Source: a virus. From it: a DNA stretch of 27,049 nt. Location: the IMG/VR virus record IMGVR_UViG_3300012012_000704, positions 1 to 27,049 of that record, one strand, 5' to 3'. The notes under the pieces were generated by a model that searched no databases, was not told the origin of the DNA, and saw only the letters and a program-made list of their open reading frames with translations. Positions 19,701 to 25,477 of the stretch are shown here, piece by piece. How positions within the stretch are numbered: the stretch's first letter is position 1; every line of letters starts with the position of its first letter. The position numbers and the translations under genes are program-made.

Positions 19701-22492
19701 CCAGAAATTTGATAATCTAAAGACGGATATGAAACAGAAGATACTTTAACTAATCTATTTGAATATCCAGAACCTGAATTTTTAACATAAATTTTATTAA
19801 TAATATTTTTACTATTAAGTGTTCTAAATTCATGAAATCCAGAACTTATACCAGTAATGTTAATAGTGTTAATTCCTGCTAAAACGTCTAATCTATTTTT
19901 ATGTAATTTGATTTCTTTTGGATTTATAATATTTACAAAATATTTCGAGTTATCTATTAATCCAGGAACAACTGTATTCCCATTTGAATGATAAACTATT
20001 TCTTCATAATTGACAAAATTATGATTATCTATAAATGTTATTTTATCTGTGGAGGTATCAATCGATTCCAAATCTGATTTAAATGTTGCAGTAATATTTG
20101 TTTTAACTAAATTGGATTCTAATAATGCACCAGAACCATTACCACCTATTAAAGTTAATGTTGGTTTTTTGGTATATCCAATTCCTGGAGAATTTATTTT
20201 TACATCTTCTAATGATCCAGAAAGAATTAAGTTTGCTTTACATTCAGATCCAATGTTTTTTATGTTTAAACCAATACCTACAGAATCACTTATAATTAAT
20301 TCGGGAGGATTTATTACATCATAATTTTTTCCTGGATTTGTTATTTGGATCGAATCTACTTTTCCATAATAAATATTTTCATCAAATAGAGTAGGTGAAT
20401 ATAACTCTACGCCATTAATAAATAATCCAAGATTTCTATTGAATGTGGTTCTGCTAGTTTCATTATCAAAATAATTAAGATTGTCGGTTAAATTAAATTT
20501 TCTTAATATTTTTTGATCTTTAATAGTTTTATTTTCATAACCAAGTTTAAAGATAAAACCACTTGTAGTCCTAATACCAACTTTAATGTATTCTTCGGCA
20601 AATAAGTTAGTATCACTATAAGATAATGATATATTATTATCGTCGATTTTTTTTACAAAATAAATTCCAGATTCAATTCCTACAGAAGTTTTTGGGTCAT
20701 AGTAAATTTTATCTCCAGATGATAAATTATGATCATTTATTGTCAAAATTGTAGTTGGCTCTGTTAGTATAGGAACAACTATTTTCGTATCTGTAGAACT
20801 AATTTGATAATTTGGAAAACCAGAAGTTGTTACATATAAATATTTTTCTTCTTTGTCAATATAAGTATTTTGAATTGCTGAATTTATACTTGATATACCA
20901 ATAAAATTTGAAAAATTAGTTTTATTAATTGTTTTTTGAATTCTAATTTTATTAACATCTGAATTTTGTAATCCACTTTCACCTGCATCCAAATCAATTT
21001 GTGTAGGATTTATAATCTGAGTAATGTTGGCAGATACATTTTTTGGAATTGTGGTTGCAATATTAATAACAACCTTTTCTCCTTTATAAAATTTAATATT
21101 ATCTTTTAATGTTATAGTATAATTACCACCACCACCAGATGTTATTCCACTTATATTATGATATGTTGGTATATTGTAAATCCAACTATCAAAATTTGTA
21201 TTTCCTGATAAGTTTTTTCCAAAAGAACTAAGTGATATTTTATCTCCAATTTTTAATCCAGAAGAATTTTTAGTATCAATTTTATCAATTACACTAATAA
21301 TTCTAAATTCATTTAAAGATGGTGTATCTGATTGATTGTCATATGCATATGCTAATTTTTTTTCGTAAATAAAGTCTCCGAAATATAAGGTTTGTCCAAT
21401 ACCAGAAACATTTAAAAATTGAGTGCTTGTTTTGTCTGTATAATTTAAAGTTAATTGTGTTAAATTTGCTTTTTGTGCAATAATTGTTCCTGACTGTGCA
21501 AATCCAACTGTAGAATCGACAGTAATTGTATTATTTGATGGAAGAACAGTTTCAACTACTTTAGTTGATCCTGTAATTTCAAAGTTTCCAGTAAAAGATG
21601 TAGAATCTAAAGATATTTCATAAAAATCTTTATTCTTTATTGGTCTATACTCAACATTATAGATAGCAGCAGTAACTGTGCCAATCCCACTTATAAATTG
21701 ATTTAATGTTTCACCATTCAATGAAGTAGCATTTTTTCCAGAAATTTTTTCAACTAAAATATTTTTTGTTGCAAAATAATTACTATCAGATGGCCTCAAC
21801 ATATATTCTTGAGGATTTATTGTTTCTATTTCTGATCCATATAATATCGAAAAAAGAATTTTAAAAGATTGTGATGTTCCTTTTGAAGAATAAAAATCCC
21901 TTGCTCTTGATAAAATATTTTCCAAAGAAATATTAGGAGAAAGATTTCTTTCTTCGAAACCAGGCAGAAACTGATATTTGAACTTTTTGAATATTTCAAA
22001 AAAGAATATAAAATTTAAATTTTTTAAAGGTGTATTTTTTTTATGTTCAGATGCTTCAGTAATTGAAAAATTTAAAAGTTCTGGAGTATTATCTTTTTCT
22101 AAACTATCGATACCACTAAATCCACGAATACAACCAGTAAATTTATTTGTTGTTATTCCTGTGTAAGTAATAATTTCATTATCAATTTTAATTAATCCAT
22201 ATTTACTTGGATATCCAATTGTATGAGATACGGAAATAGTATCATCAAAAGATAAAACATCAGAAGTCAATACAGATGGAAGATTTAAATCTATTAATGT
22301 TTCACTATTAAAATTTTGTATTTTTTTATATTTTTGAATATTAGATGATAAATCAACTATTCCAGTTTGATGTTCCTGTGACGTATAATATTGATTTAAA
22401 AATTCTTGAAAAATTGGTGATTCTTCATTCAAAAATTCAGGAATTTGTGAATCTAAAATATGATTGATTTTTATTCTTTTAATTTCCGTCAT
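10706..22492 (-). CDS. 7: Giant baseplate wedge protein, gp7-like, with YHYH-like and beta-propeller domains (3,928 aa)
   Basis: The position between gp6 (1-nt gap) and gp8 is that of T4 gp7, the wedge initiator. The N-terminus (IPEFLNEESPIFQEFLNQYY, then YSSKGTSQSFKILFSILYG to about residue 245) fits cyanophage gp7-type proteins. At 3,928 aa it is nearly four times T4 gp7 (1,032 aa). An EIITYTGI...GCIRGFSG module lies near 104. Repeated HGF/GD..YY modules lie near 577, 817, 940, 1644, 1815 and 2577. About sixteen GxGY units are spread along the chain. A YHYH-like domain spans about 1230-1320, WKESVKSIIHPSGF lies near 2415, and Q-PG-Y modules near 2850 and 3115. A beta-propeller-like region with Asp-boxes (STDGGNSW at 3522) spans about 3340-3660. 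The C-terminus is APEVTRTRGLFKSK. The frame has no internal stop, so it looks like one intact gene. The ribosome site is weak (AAGA). Confidence 0.85.
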   Translation of the reverse strand: MTEIKRIKINHILDSQIPEFLNEESPIFQEFLNQYYTSQEHQTGIVDLSSNIQKYKKIQNFNSETLIDLNLPSVLTSDVLSFDDTISVSHTIGYPSKYGLIKIDNEIITYTGITTNKFTGCIRGFSGIDSLEKDNTPELLNFSITEASEHKKNTPLKNLNFIFFFEIFKKFKYQFLPGFEERNLSPNISLENILSRARDFYSSKGTSQSFKILFSILYGSEIETINPQEYMLRPSDSNYFATKNILVEKISGKNATSLNGETLNQFISGIGTVTAAIYNVEYRPIKNKDFYEISLDSTSFTGNFEITGSTKVVETVLPSNNTITVDSTVGFAQSGTIIAQKANLTQLTLNYTDKTSTQFLNVSGIGQTLYFGDFIYEKKLAYAYDNQSDTPSLNEFRIISVIDKIDTKNSSGLKIGDKISLSSFGKNLSGNTNFDSWIYNIPTYHNISGITSGGGGNYTITLKDNIKFYKGEKVVINIATTIPKNVSANITQIINPTQIDLDAGESGLQNSDVNKIRIQKTINKTNFSNFIGISSINSAIQNTYIDKEEKYLYVTTSGFPNYQISSTDTKIVVPILTEPTTILTINDHNLSSGDKIYYDPKTSVGIESGIYFVKKIDDNNISLSYSDTNLFAEEYIKVGIRTTSGFIFKLGYENKTIKDQKILRKFNLTDNLNYFDNETSRTTFNRNLGLFINGVELYSPTLFDENIYYGKVDSIQITNPGKNYDVINPPELIISDSVGIGLNIKNIGSECKANLILSGSLEDVKINSPGIGYTKKPTLTLIGGNGSGALLESNLVKTNITATFKSDLESIDTSTDKITFIDNHNFVNYEEIVYHSNGNTVVPGLIDNSKYFVNIINPKEIKLHKNRLDVLAGINTINITGISSGFHEFRTLNSKNIINKIYVKNSGSGYSNRLVKVSSVSYPSLDYQISGISTFDDYIFAKMHGFKNGDFVVYSHTGTSISGLSTTTEYYITIIDKDKFKLSDAGIGTTSTNLNYINKKYIKFNSLGVGTHTFAYPPISIKIETLSGIGLTSIVSPVLTPIVLGSAESVYIENGGVSYGSSEIINFHRRPNVNLKPITSALLKPVIINGSITDIQIIFSGKGYDNGSEVIIYGEGKYADIKPVITDGKITSFIIIDGGVGYKKSNTRTEVVRRGKDLQFIANVFEWKINQIEKNKDTILSYGGDDETITFPNIDQSLGLKVINFYLPKALRKNIGDNIKENNTEKTRLQHSPIIGWAYDGNPIYGPYGYTSLTGTSIKLINSSYTKKPKPNDKERPNSFVNGYFVNDYKFDNSGDLDEYNGRFCKTTEYPYGTYAYFATFDIISNGNNENEAKPKYPYVIGNYFKDIPVIENFDPNFTQDLDLKNLNLIRNTANYFLDSENSGYDVLTKNTPELKQDFIVKQIKKSGITSISIDSSGENYRIKDAIIFKNEKEGVGAGAEIDRVFGKTISNLIVGVSTFNDVVFATRGNKIVGIALTVHNLVSNDKVIISGISTFSLFQLEGTKTIVVNQKVVGLTSSLPNFGVTGVSTNINVTDISGFEVNDSIGIGTEILTITNIIPETSQLLVNRLASGGIHTAGIDSVKLLPKKFEFTEVELNSSFLPENQEVYFNPKNSVGFGTTGTNYSLVGIGVSNIVNRFVPSRVIYIPNHKFYTGQQLTYDCPVGSGIGLSVYDSNPSFAFSLTKNQTIYAVNLGNNYLGISTLGFTTSVGIGSTLNSLYFISNSNVSDLNSFKTTYKTVTARVENYSGIVSTSEPHNLIDRDKIKFTIIPSRTENVSFRFDKKNRKITTDLIGFSTAKVSTGSTSTIDIGSNILKNGDKIVYYSGTTAIGGLENESVYYVLKEHPDKIQLCKYSHDVTIGFGISFSNAGIGTQNIALINPPLSFSKGNTVVFDISNLFINNNDKFILNFYIDQDFKKQFEIDKKQKEPLAIGRTNTSVSLQTKERFIPKTLYYKFTPVSSDPEKNQLSIDKEVFGFNRIDIRPSNLSGEHSIIGVSSNIFKFNLKQKPEYVEYTQTTGISSVFYDTDSKNASGSISKVKINSKGISYPIIPSINFVKTSSGKSALLTPISSEIGEILSFDRIKNGFDYPTDPTILPQLSVPAVCIIKEISRVDSIGILTGGKNYNTPPKLKVIGNDQIELTSKIQGGSVISVEITKNVFDLKNPFKIVPYNNSNGYEIDDITVNNNGDGIINLVNDPVLFEPIAIGYGSTITEFPFAIGDSIFIEKCRLTDATKTKNTFNSKDYDYNFFTVTGINTTNRIINYNMNGLQTKPFGVYNSDFTLGYVVNKKDMPIFEMNIIDDAQYFSGEKVSSTNFSAQVMEDGWDNDINQLRLINVKGVLNVGDKLYGEKSKLNGVVKFVSTFDLSASLGVSRDKINNFDDKIGFLNDYQQRISDNNYYQKFSYSIKSEVPYSTWKESVKSIIHPSGFKEFSDLDIITMPSIGPVNLGIAKSTNMKVSIASSETTLLVNMDSFDSLYTKHNFSMVYEEDVLDDKSVERIYFPEGIELMNFILNKTNKVLSIDDISSQFTGITSTIGGEVVGLSSFKLKSAGNPLFYKEFVGSATTIVDLANNKFIIPNHGFQSGQEIIYNSGAGTSIGIAATFHAPGTTLPSNVFVRKIDVNNFQLCGVPTAISSPFDLTSVGSGTQSFSFKNQNENVIISIDNIIQSAVHQKNITIGLSTSVGIGSTAIYVSSGINSVSGSDILKINNEFLKVISVGIGSTNKIDVARSFMGTVAAGHTIGSAVTVHTGDFNIIDDVIYFSTPPYGPAIASTDPQFKVSSFFSGRAFSRAFDSSNPNDKNLILDDISADFTGIAATQFNLKSNGNGVVGLYTNTNSSTDINNNPIILINNIFQRPGVDYLIDTPGNNTIKFLTGVPNAGKIVNVAITTGFGYQPLIGAAATASVSSAGTITSITIKGGGSGYRTPPSISIASDVGSGASITSTVGVGGSLSSLSIVSGGIGYTSSSPVYVNIDLPLAYSNLGVAYTSGSSGVGTNAKVSVQVGSGSGIIGFNLDNPGVGYKVGDILKVVGLTTNPTIGAGFEEFKLTVTETLTDKFSGFYPGQFIYFDDFSQYFDGFRKKFTLTQTNGGNTEIIDLRKEPGSDLVLQNNIFIYLNDILQVPGESYTFFGSRIVFSEAPKPNSLCSVIFYRGSSLDIETVTPLKTIKEGDIVQIGENINDNLDREQFERVVKKIVASDQLDTYNYDSIGINTNSDKIRPLKWTKQTEDRVILGSLVSKARPNLIPTIRPTTRIIKNLNTTDTSIYVNNAYPLFNDVDPIQGSEDNILIIDNKETSSGLGTAVVSDAGIISNVAISTGGSGYTINSPTVSFSHPQSQIKEPIFNWLPTSGLSTTSSLLSVVIGNPIVAVGQSGIVVTSIDGKSFNTTSNIGYAGTINFNSVGLGLTNYYIAVGEQGKIVRSVGFGTTISSWSEIKKFEYINIFGGNTVPLESGYVAGLQDIKYSSAYDKWICVGAGGSIFDAVGVGSTSFKLVTSNTTSNLRSIAIGIGLIVVVGDNGGVRSTDGGNSWSVISGLNGSSLNKVIWTGSQFVAVGSQASIKTSTDGNTWNNITSNLLGYQDLVYISSANLTTIHYNSLYKLYTVLTSPTNNRPAGLYYSYNLTQWTLKLYTDDQINILKDINYSITEDRYISVGSNTTMYNELSPPSSITGHSFYSIPGYNFASATSNATSGIITGITITNPGFGYNQSDPPKVLIQSEKTKIEEIESIKAKGDFGVIVGIDTSLSGISLITGPNTIPRIKFKLKTESYDNTQLGIGYSALNSYGIQSSGISVGDYFVIYNSNIQCGHALTCITTDNVVVGTATSFIDGVYYAEAVEKPINSSVVGIVTVTCRFLPNPLISPPLGIDFTINPGLTTNGYFGNYSWGKIYDYQNRSLGSPKSFTVNTNNGLVGLSTAPEVTRTRGLFKSK
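11510..12470 (-). other. Beta-propeller-like region with Asp-box/BNR repeats in the gp7-like protein
   Basis: Residues about 3340-3660 hold a recurring unit of a hydrophobic strand, then (A/V)VG..G.(I/V), then a strand ending in an S.DG.(S/T)W-type turn. Examples are AVGQSGIVVTSIDGKSF, AVGEQGKIVRS, VVGDNGGVRSTDGGNSW and AVGSQASIKTSTDGNTW. STDGGNSW fits the Asp-box S-x-D-x-G-x-T/S-W. The pattern is that of BNR, sialidase or Ycf48-like propellers. Five to seven blades are plausible. Such folds usually bind ligands, proteins or sugars, but no catalytic residues are evident. Confidence 0.6.
18520..18806 (-). other. YHYH-like domain inside the gp7-like protein (residues about 1230-1325)
   Basis: H1231 begins HSPIIGWAYDGNPIYGPYGY. 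About 65 residues later comes LDEYNGRF, and then EYPYGTYAYFAT. These three blocks, in this order, are the hallmark of YHYH-domain proteins (usual form HSPLIGYAxDGxPIYGP, LDECNGR, YPxGTYAYF). The Y-H-Y-H tetrad that names the family is not visible upstream, so this may be a reduced version. The trailing PKYPYVIGNYF is also typical of phage copies. The biochemical function of the domain is not known to me. Confidence 0.7.
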
Positions 22493-22493
22493 T

Positions 22494-24377
22494 TTATCTT
22501 GTATAGTGTCCGTTTAAGTAACTCGATGTTGATAGATATTCAGTAGCAGAAGTATTTTCTCCTGAACTGATTACATCTTGTATAGTATTTACCACAGTAT
22601 TAAACATATCTATTTTTAGGTAAATATCCTTTAACGCAAGTATATCATTTGATTCTGGCATTGCTTGTATTTCTATTGTATTATTTGGTAATGATGTTGA
22701 TGAAATATTTACTATATTTAATTTAATTTCTCCATTCAAATAATCAACTGTTCCTGCATTCGAAGATACAATTGTTGGAATATTATTTACAAGTTTAAAA
22801 AATATTATCTTTCCAGTCAAAGAATCATTTGGAGAATCAGTCAAGTATAAGGTATCTGCAACATCTTTAATATTAAATCCTGAAGATTTGATATTATATT
22901 TTTCTGTTTTTTGGTGAAATTTATTTCCAAAACATATTTCATATGTAGCAAACTTATTCAATTCTGCAGAAAGATCCCTTCTCATTCTAACTTTAGTAAT
23001 ATTTGAAGTAATTGCTCGATTAGTATTATCAATTATTGTATTTAATTTACTATATTTGAATCTTCCTCCAAAATTATTTACTTCAGAAGAATTTGAATAA
23101 AAAGTTAAACTATTTAAAACTTGATTTTTAAGTAAAACAGGATCAGAAGTAAATGATGCGTCATAATAAATTGTAGAATCAATTTCGACATATAAGTACT
23201 TCAAATCGATAATTTCCGGTTTAATCCCAGCAATTGAATATTGTTTTAGTTTTTTCTTAATTTCATTTTTTGTAATTTCTGATAGAAAATTTCCATTTCT
23301 TGGTTTGATTGAAATAAAAACTTTTCCATATTGTGGTGGTGTCAGTTCATCGCCACCATATGCAGTCACTGAATCTACATTCGAATATAGATAAGGTATC
23401 AAACCTCTATAGTCATTTGCAGTTACAGCTCTATATTGAGAAGCATATACTCTTGGAGCAAGATATTTGATTGAGTCTATTGTTTCAATATCATCTCCAT
23501 TTTCTGATGATACCAGTGTAGTAATTAAAGAAATACCACTTGTAATATTGTTTTTGTTATTATCTTTAATATTTCCAGAAAAAGTAAAGTTTGCAGATCC
23601 ATCTGCAGATTTTCCATTAGTTACAATATAAGAAATATTAATTACACTACCATTTTCTGGTTTTTTTCCTATAAGATTATCACCAAATAAAATTTGATAT
23701 TTCTCATCTTCAATTTCTTGAATTAAAAATAATTTAGATGTCTTATCTACATTTATAATATTTTCATATAATGAATATACTTCAGTTACAGTTTTAGTAT
23801 TATTAGTATTAGTTGTAGTTACACGAATCGTTGATGTATCTACATTTGAATTTGGTATTATAAATTTTTGATTTGATTGACTATAATCAATTGTGTATTG
23901 TTTTGTTAAATAAGATCCTTCGTAAATATCTAAATTATTAAAAATTGCTTCCTTTAAATTATTTACAGGAACTGTTACATCAGATGGTATTGAGAATATA
24001 TAATTACCATCTTGAACTGCACCCAATGCAACTGGTCCTGCTTTTAATGTTACTGTTCTAGAATTATATGATTGTGTATTTACTGAAAAACTTATTTTTG
24101 CTTTGGAAGCTCTTTTTGAACGAGGCACATAACCAATATTACGAGCATGAGAAACTACATTTTCTCTTAATGTTGCACTATCCAAAAATGCTTCATTTGC
24201 CTGCATATTAGTATTATATGCAGTAATATAGGAATTGTATGCAAGAACATCAATCAGAACAGAAAAATTAGATCCTTCAAAATCAAAATCAGTAAAATTA
24301 GAATTTGATCTCAGATAGTCTTTAATCTGAGTACGTAAATCATTAAAATCTAAATTGGTAAATTGATTGAAGGACAT
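22494..24377 (-). CDS. 6: Baseplate wedge subunit gp6
   Basis: This 627-residue protein is close in size to T4 gp6 (660 aa). The N-terminal block NMQANEAFLDSATLRENVVS, followed by ARNIGYVPRSKRASKAKISF (residues about 58-97), is the conserved gp6/baseplate-J signature. VTANDYRGLIPYLYSNVDSV, then AYGGDELTPPQYGKVFISIKP (about 318-360), is the second family hallmark. In T4, gp6 dimers form the ring that ties the six wedges together around the hub. Its ATG shares one base with the gp25 stop (TAATG), and its own stop lies one base before the giant gp7-like gene, so gp25, gp6 and gp7 are probably translated as a coupled series. The product is cytoplasmic until assembled. Confidence 0.95.
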   Translation of the reverse strand: MSFNQFTNLDFNDLRTQIKDYLRSNSNFTDFDFEGSNFSVLIDVLAYNSYITAYNTNMQANEAFLDSATLRENVVSHARNIGYVPRSKRASKAKISFSVNTQSYNSRTVTLKAGPVALGAVQDGNYIFSIPSDVTVPVNNLKEAIFNNLDIYEGSYLTKQYTIDYSQSNQKFIIPNSNVDTSTIRVTTTNTNNTKTVTEVYSLYENIINVDKTSKLFLIQEIEDEKYQILFGDNLIGKKPENGSVINISYIVTNGKSADGSANFTFSGNIKDNNKNNITSGISLITTLVSSENGDDIETIDSIKYLAPRVYASQYRAVTANDYRGLIPYLYSNVDSVTAYGGDELTPPQYGKVFISIKPRNGNFLSEITKNEIKKKLKQYSIAGIKPEIIDLKYLYVEIDSTIYYDASFTSDPVLLKNQVLNSLTFYSNSSEVNNFGGRFKYSKLNTIIDNTNRAITSNITKVRMRRDLSAELNKFATYEICFGNKFHQKTEKYNIKSSGFNIKDVADTLYLTDSPNDSLTGKIIFFKLVNNIPTIVSSNAGTVDYLNGEIKLNIVNISSTSLPNNTIEIQAMPESNDILALKDIYLKIDMFNTVVNTIQDVISSGENTSATEYLSTSSYLNGHYTR

Positions 24378-24778
24378 TATACCCTAGTTGGTTGTAAGAT
24401 AAACTCTATATTTTGAGTTGGAAATGGCAGTCCAACAATATCATAAGTAATTTTAATGTTTAAATCATTTGTATCGTCTGGGATTTCAATTTCGACATTG
24501 CGTAATAATATTCTTGGTTCGAAATTATTCAATAAGGTTGTAATTTCTTCTTCTAAAAAAGAAAATATATCAGAATTTCCTATTTCGAATAATGTATTAT
24601 CAACCGATGTTCCTATTAGATTATTAAAAAATCTTTCATTTAAACGAGTCCTGACAAGATTTATAACAGATTTTTTAATAGCATCTTCATTTTTTAAAAT
24701 AATTAAATCATTAGTAACTGGATGTTTCGTAAAAGATAAACTAATATCTTTAAAACTACGAGAAATTGTTACTGCCAT
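24377..24778 (-). CDS. 25: Baseplate wedge subunit gp25
   Basis: This 133-residue protein matches the gp25/gpW-like lysozyme-related wedge family in length (T4 gp25 is 132 aa) and motif. It contains DAIKKSVINLVRTRLNERFF, then NNLIGTSVDNTLFE (residues about 33-66), the usual R..ERFF.P..G..v...LFE pattern. The C-terminal half carries the beta strand pair EIEIPDDTNDLNIKITYDI, as is normal. In T4, gp25 binds gp6 and gp53 in the inner baseplate and helps set sheath polymerisation. The 35-nt leader is AT-rich and has no clear Shine-Dalgarno or exact late promoter octamer. The family start (MAVTISRSFKD) fits the chosen ATG. The stop overlaps the gp6 start by one base. Confidence 0.95.
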   Translation of the reverse strand: MAVTISRSFKDISLSFTKHPVTNDLIILKNEDAIKKSVINLVRTRLNERFFNNLIGTSVDNTLFEIGNSDIFSFLEEEITTLLNNFEPRILLRNVEIEIPDDTNDLNIKITYDIVGLPFPTQNIEFILQPTRV

Positions 24779-24813
24779 TTAAACTTTATTTCTTTATATA
24801 TCTATAATACTTT

Positions 24814-25053
24814 TTAGCATAATTTTCCATATGAAGGTTCTGTGCCATATTCCCAATCATCATAATCTTCATCATTACGAATTTTTTCATGAAGATCAGT
24901 TTGTTTTTTTAAATTATGATTGGGTGCCAAATCATGCATAATTTCTTGAATGATTCTTTTTGGCGGTTCTGTTTTATAATCCGTAATCAAATGCGTAGTT
25001 CCCCACATTTGACGCATATATTCTTTGTCTCTATTGACTGATAAATTGGACAT
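24814..25053 (-). CDS. Conserved small protein of unknown function (79 aa)
   Basis: A 79-residue charged protein (MSNLSVNRDKEYMRQMWGTT...) is rich in Asp, Glu, Lys and Trp/Tyr near its C-terminus (DEDYDDWEYGTEPSYGKLC). It has no signal peptide or membrane segment. I recognise the type as one that sits beside gp25 in cyanomyoviruses, but I know no function for it. The ATG is well supported by AGGAG four bases upstream. That ribosome site abuts a perfect 8-bp AT-rich hairpin (25061-25080), whose stem takes in the first two bases of AGGAG and could limit access. SpeD ends 63 nt upstream. Placement suggests a late tail-assembly or accessory role, which is inference. Confidence 0.75.
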   Translation of the reverse strand: MSNLSVNRDKEYMRQMWGTTHLITDYKTEPPKRIIQEIMHDLAPNHNLKKQTDLHEKIRNDEDYDDWEYGTEPSYGKLC

Positions 25054-25060
25054 TTTTCTC

Positions 25061-25080
25061 CTGTTTTAAAAATAAAACAG
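25061..25080 (-). promoter_or_regulatory. Perfect hairpin abutting the ribosome binding site of the 79-aa gene
   Basis: An 8-bp perfect stem with a 4-nt T loop (minus strand CTGTTTTA / TAAAACAG) ends in ...ACAG, and the ribosome site AGGAG begins with the last two bases of the stem. No U-tract follows, so a terminator is unlikely. A leader element that tunes translation is possible. Confidence 0.45.
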
Positions 25081-25091
25081 AACTTTTATGA

Positions 25092-25109
25092 TGGAGGTTT
25101 CTATCTCCA
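25092..25109 (-). terminator. Weak hairpin downstream of speD, possible terminator
   Basis: Minus-strand TGGAG pairs with CTCCA around an 8-nt loop, 7 nt after the speD stop. The stem has only 5 bp and the following bases (TCATAAAAG) are not a U-tract, so termination would be poor. It could instead protect the 3' end or be chance. Confidence 0.25.
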
Positions 25110-25116
25110 AATATAT

Positions 25117-25443
25117 TTAACGATTTAGATTTCTGATTTTATAATTGTATGAATTAAAATATTTTAAAAGTTCAATTGCAACAATTTTTGGATTTCCTTC
25201 TCCACAAGTATAAATGTCAATTGCAATGCATCTTTTTTCCGGCCATGTATGCGCCGAAAAATGACTTTCTGATAATGCAATCACAATCGTAAGACCTTGT
25301 GGTTCAAATTTATGAGTAAAGATATTTAAAATAGTCATCTTTGCACGAGAAATCCCCCTTTGGATTACTTCCAATAGAGGGATTATGTCATTTAACAAAT
25401 TATATTCAATATCATATACCTCCAATAAGAGGTGATTGCCCAT
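25117..25443 (-). CDS. speD: S-adenosylmethionine decarboxylase proenzyme SpeD (108 aa)
   Basis: SpeD converts S-adenosylmethionine to decarboxylated SAM, the aminopropyl donor for spermidine. From the ATG at 25443 the protein starts MGNHLLLEVYDI, as the bacterial class does. The core reads ALSESHFSAHTWPEKRCIAI followed by DIYTCGEG. Autocleavage between Glu59 and Ser60 in ESH would give the pyruvoyl Ser60, with His65 and Cys80 at +5 and +20. That is the same spacing as Ser63/His68/Cys83 of the Thermotoga enzyme, so the proenzyme looks active. An upstream in-frame TTG at 25458 would add five residues, but ATG with GGA about 10 nt before it is preferred. A late promoter motif lies 36 nt upstream. 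speD is a known auxiliary metabolic gene of cyanophages. Polyamines may help DNA packaging or host metabolism. Confidence 0.9.
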   Translation of the reverse strand: MGNHLLLEVYDIEYNLLNDIIPLLEVIQRGISRAKMTILNIFTHKFEPQGLTIVIALSESHFSAHTWPEKRCIAIDIYTCGEGNPKIVAIELLKYFNSYNYKIRNLNR

Positions 25444-25477
25444 AGAAAATTGTTCCAATAAATATGATACTAAAAAA

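Noticed and set aside
10706-22492. Possibility that the 3,928-aa frame is two genes joined by a sequencing error
   Set aside because: The repeat modules run through the whole chain, no start with a ribosome site stands out inside, and such giants occur in this phage group. One gene is the simpler reading.
24456-24782. Plus-strand frame opposite gp25 (108 codons)
   Set aside because: It is a mirror of the gp25 coding sequence with no ribosome site or recognisable motif. All supported genes are on the minus strand.
24779-24813. Late promoter before gp25
   Set aside because: Only near matches such as TATATAAAG are present. No exact NATAAATA lies in the gap.
25444-25458. Upstream TTG start for SpeD adding MEQFS
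   Set aside because: TTG is rare and the ATG at 25443 gives the usual family N-terminus with a plausible upstream GGA.
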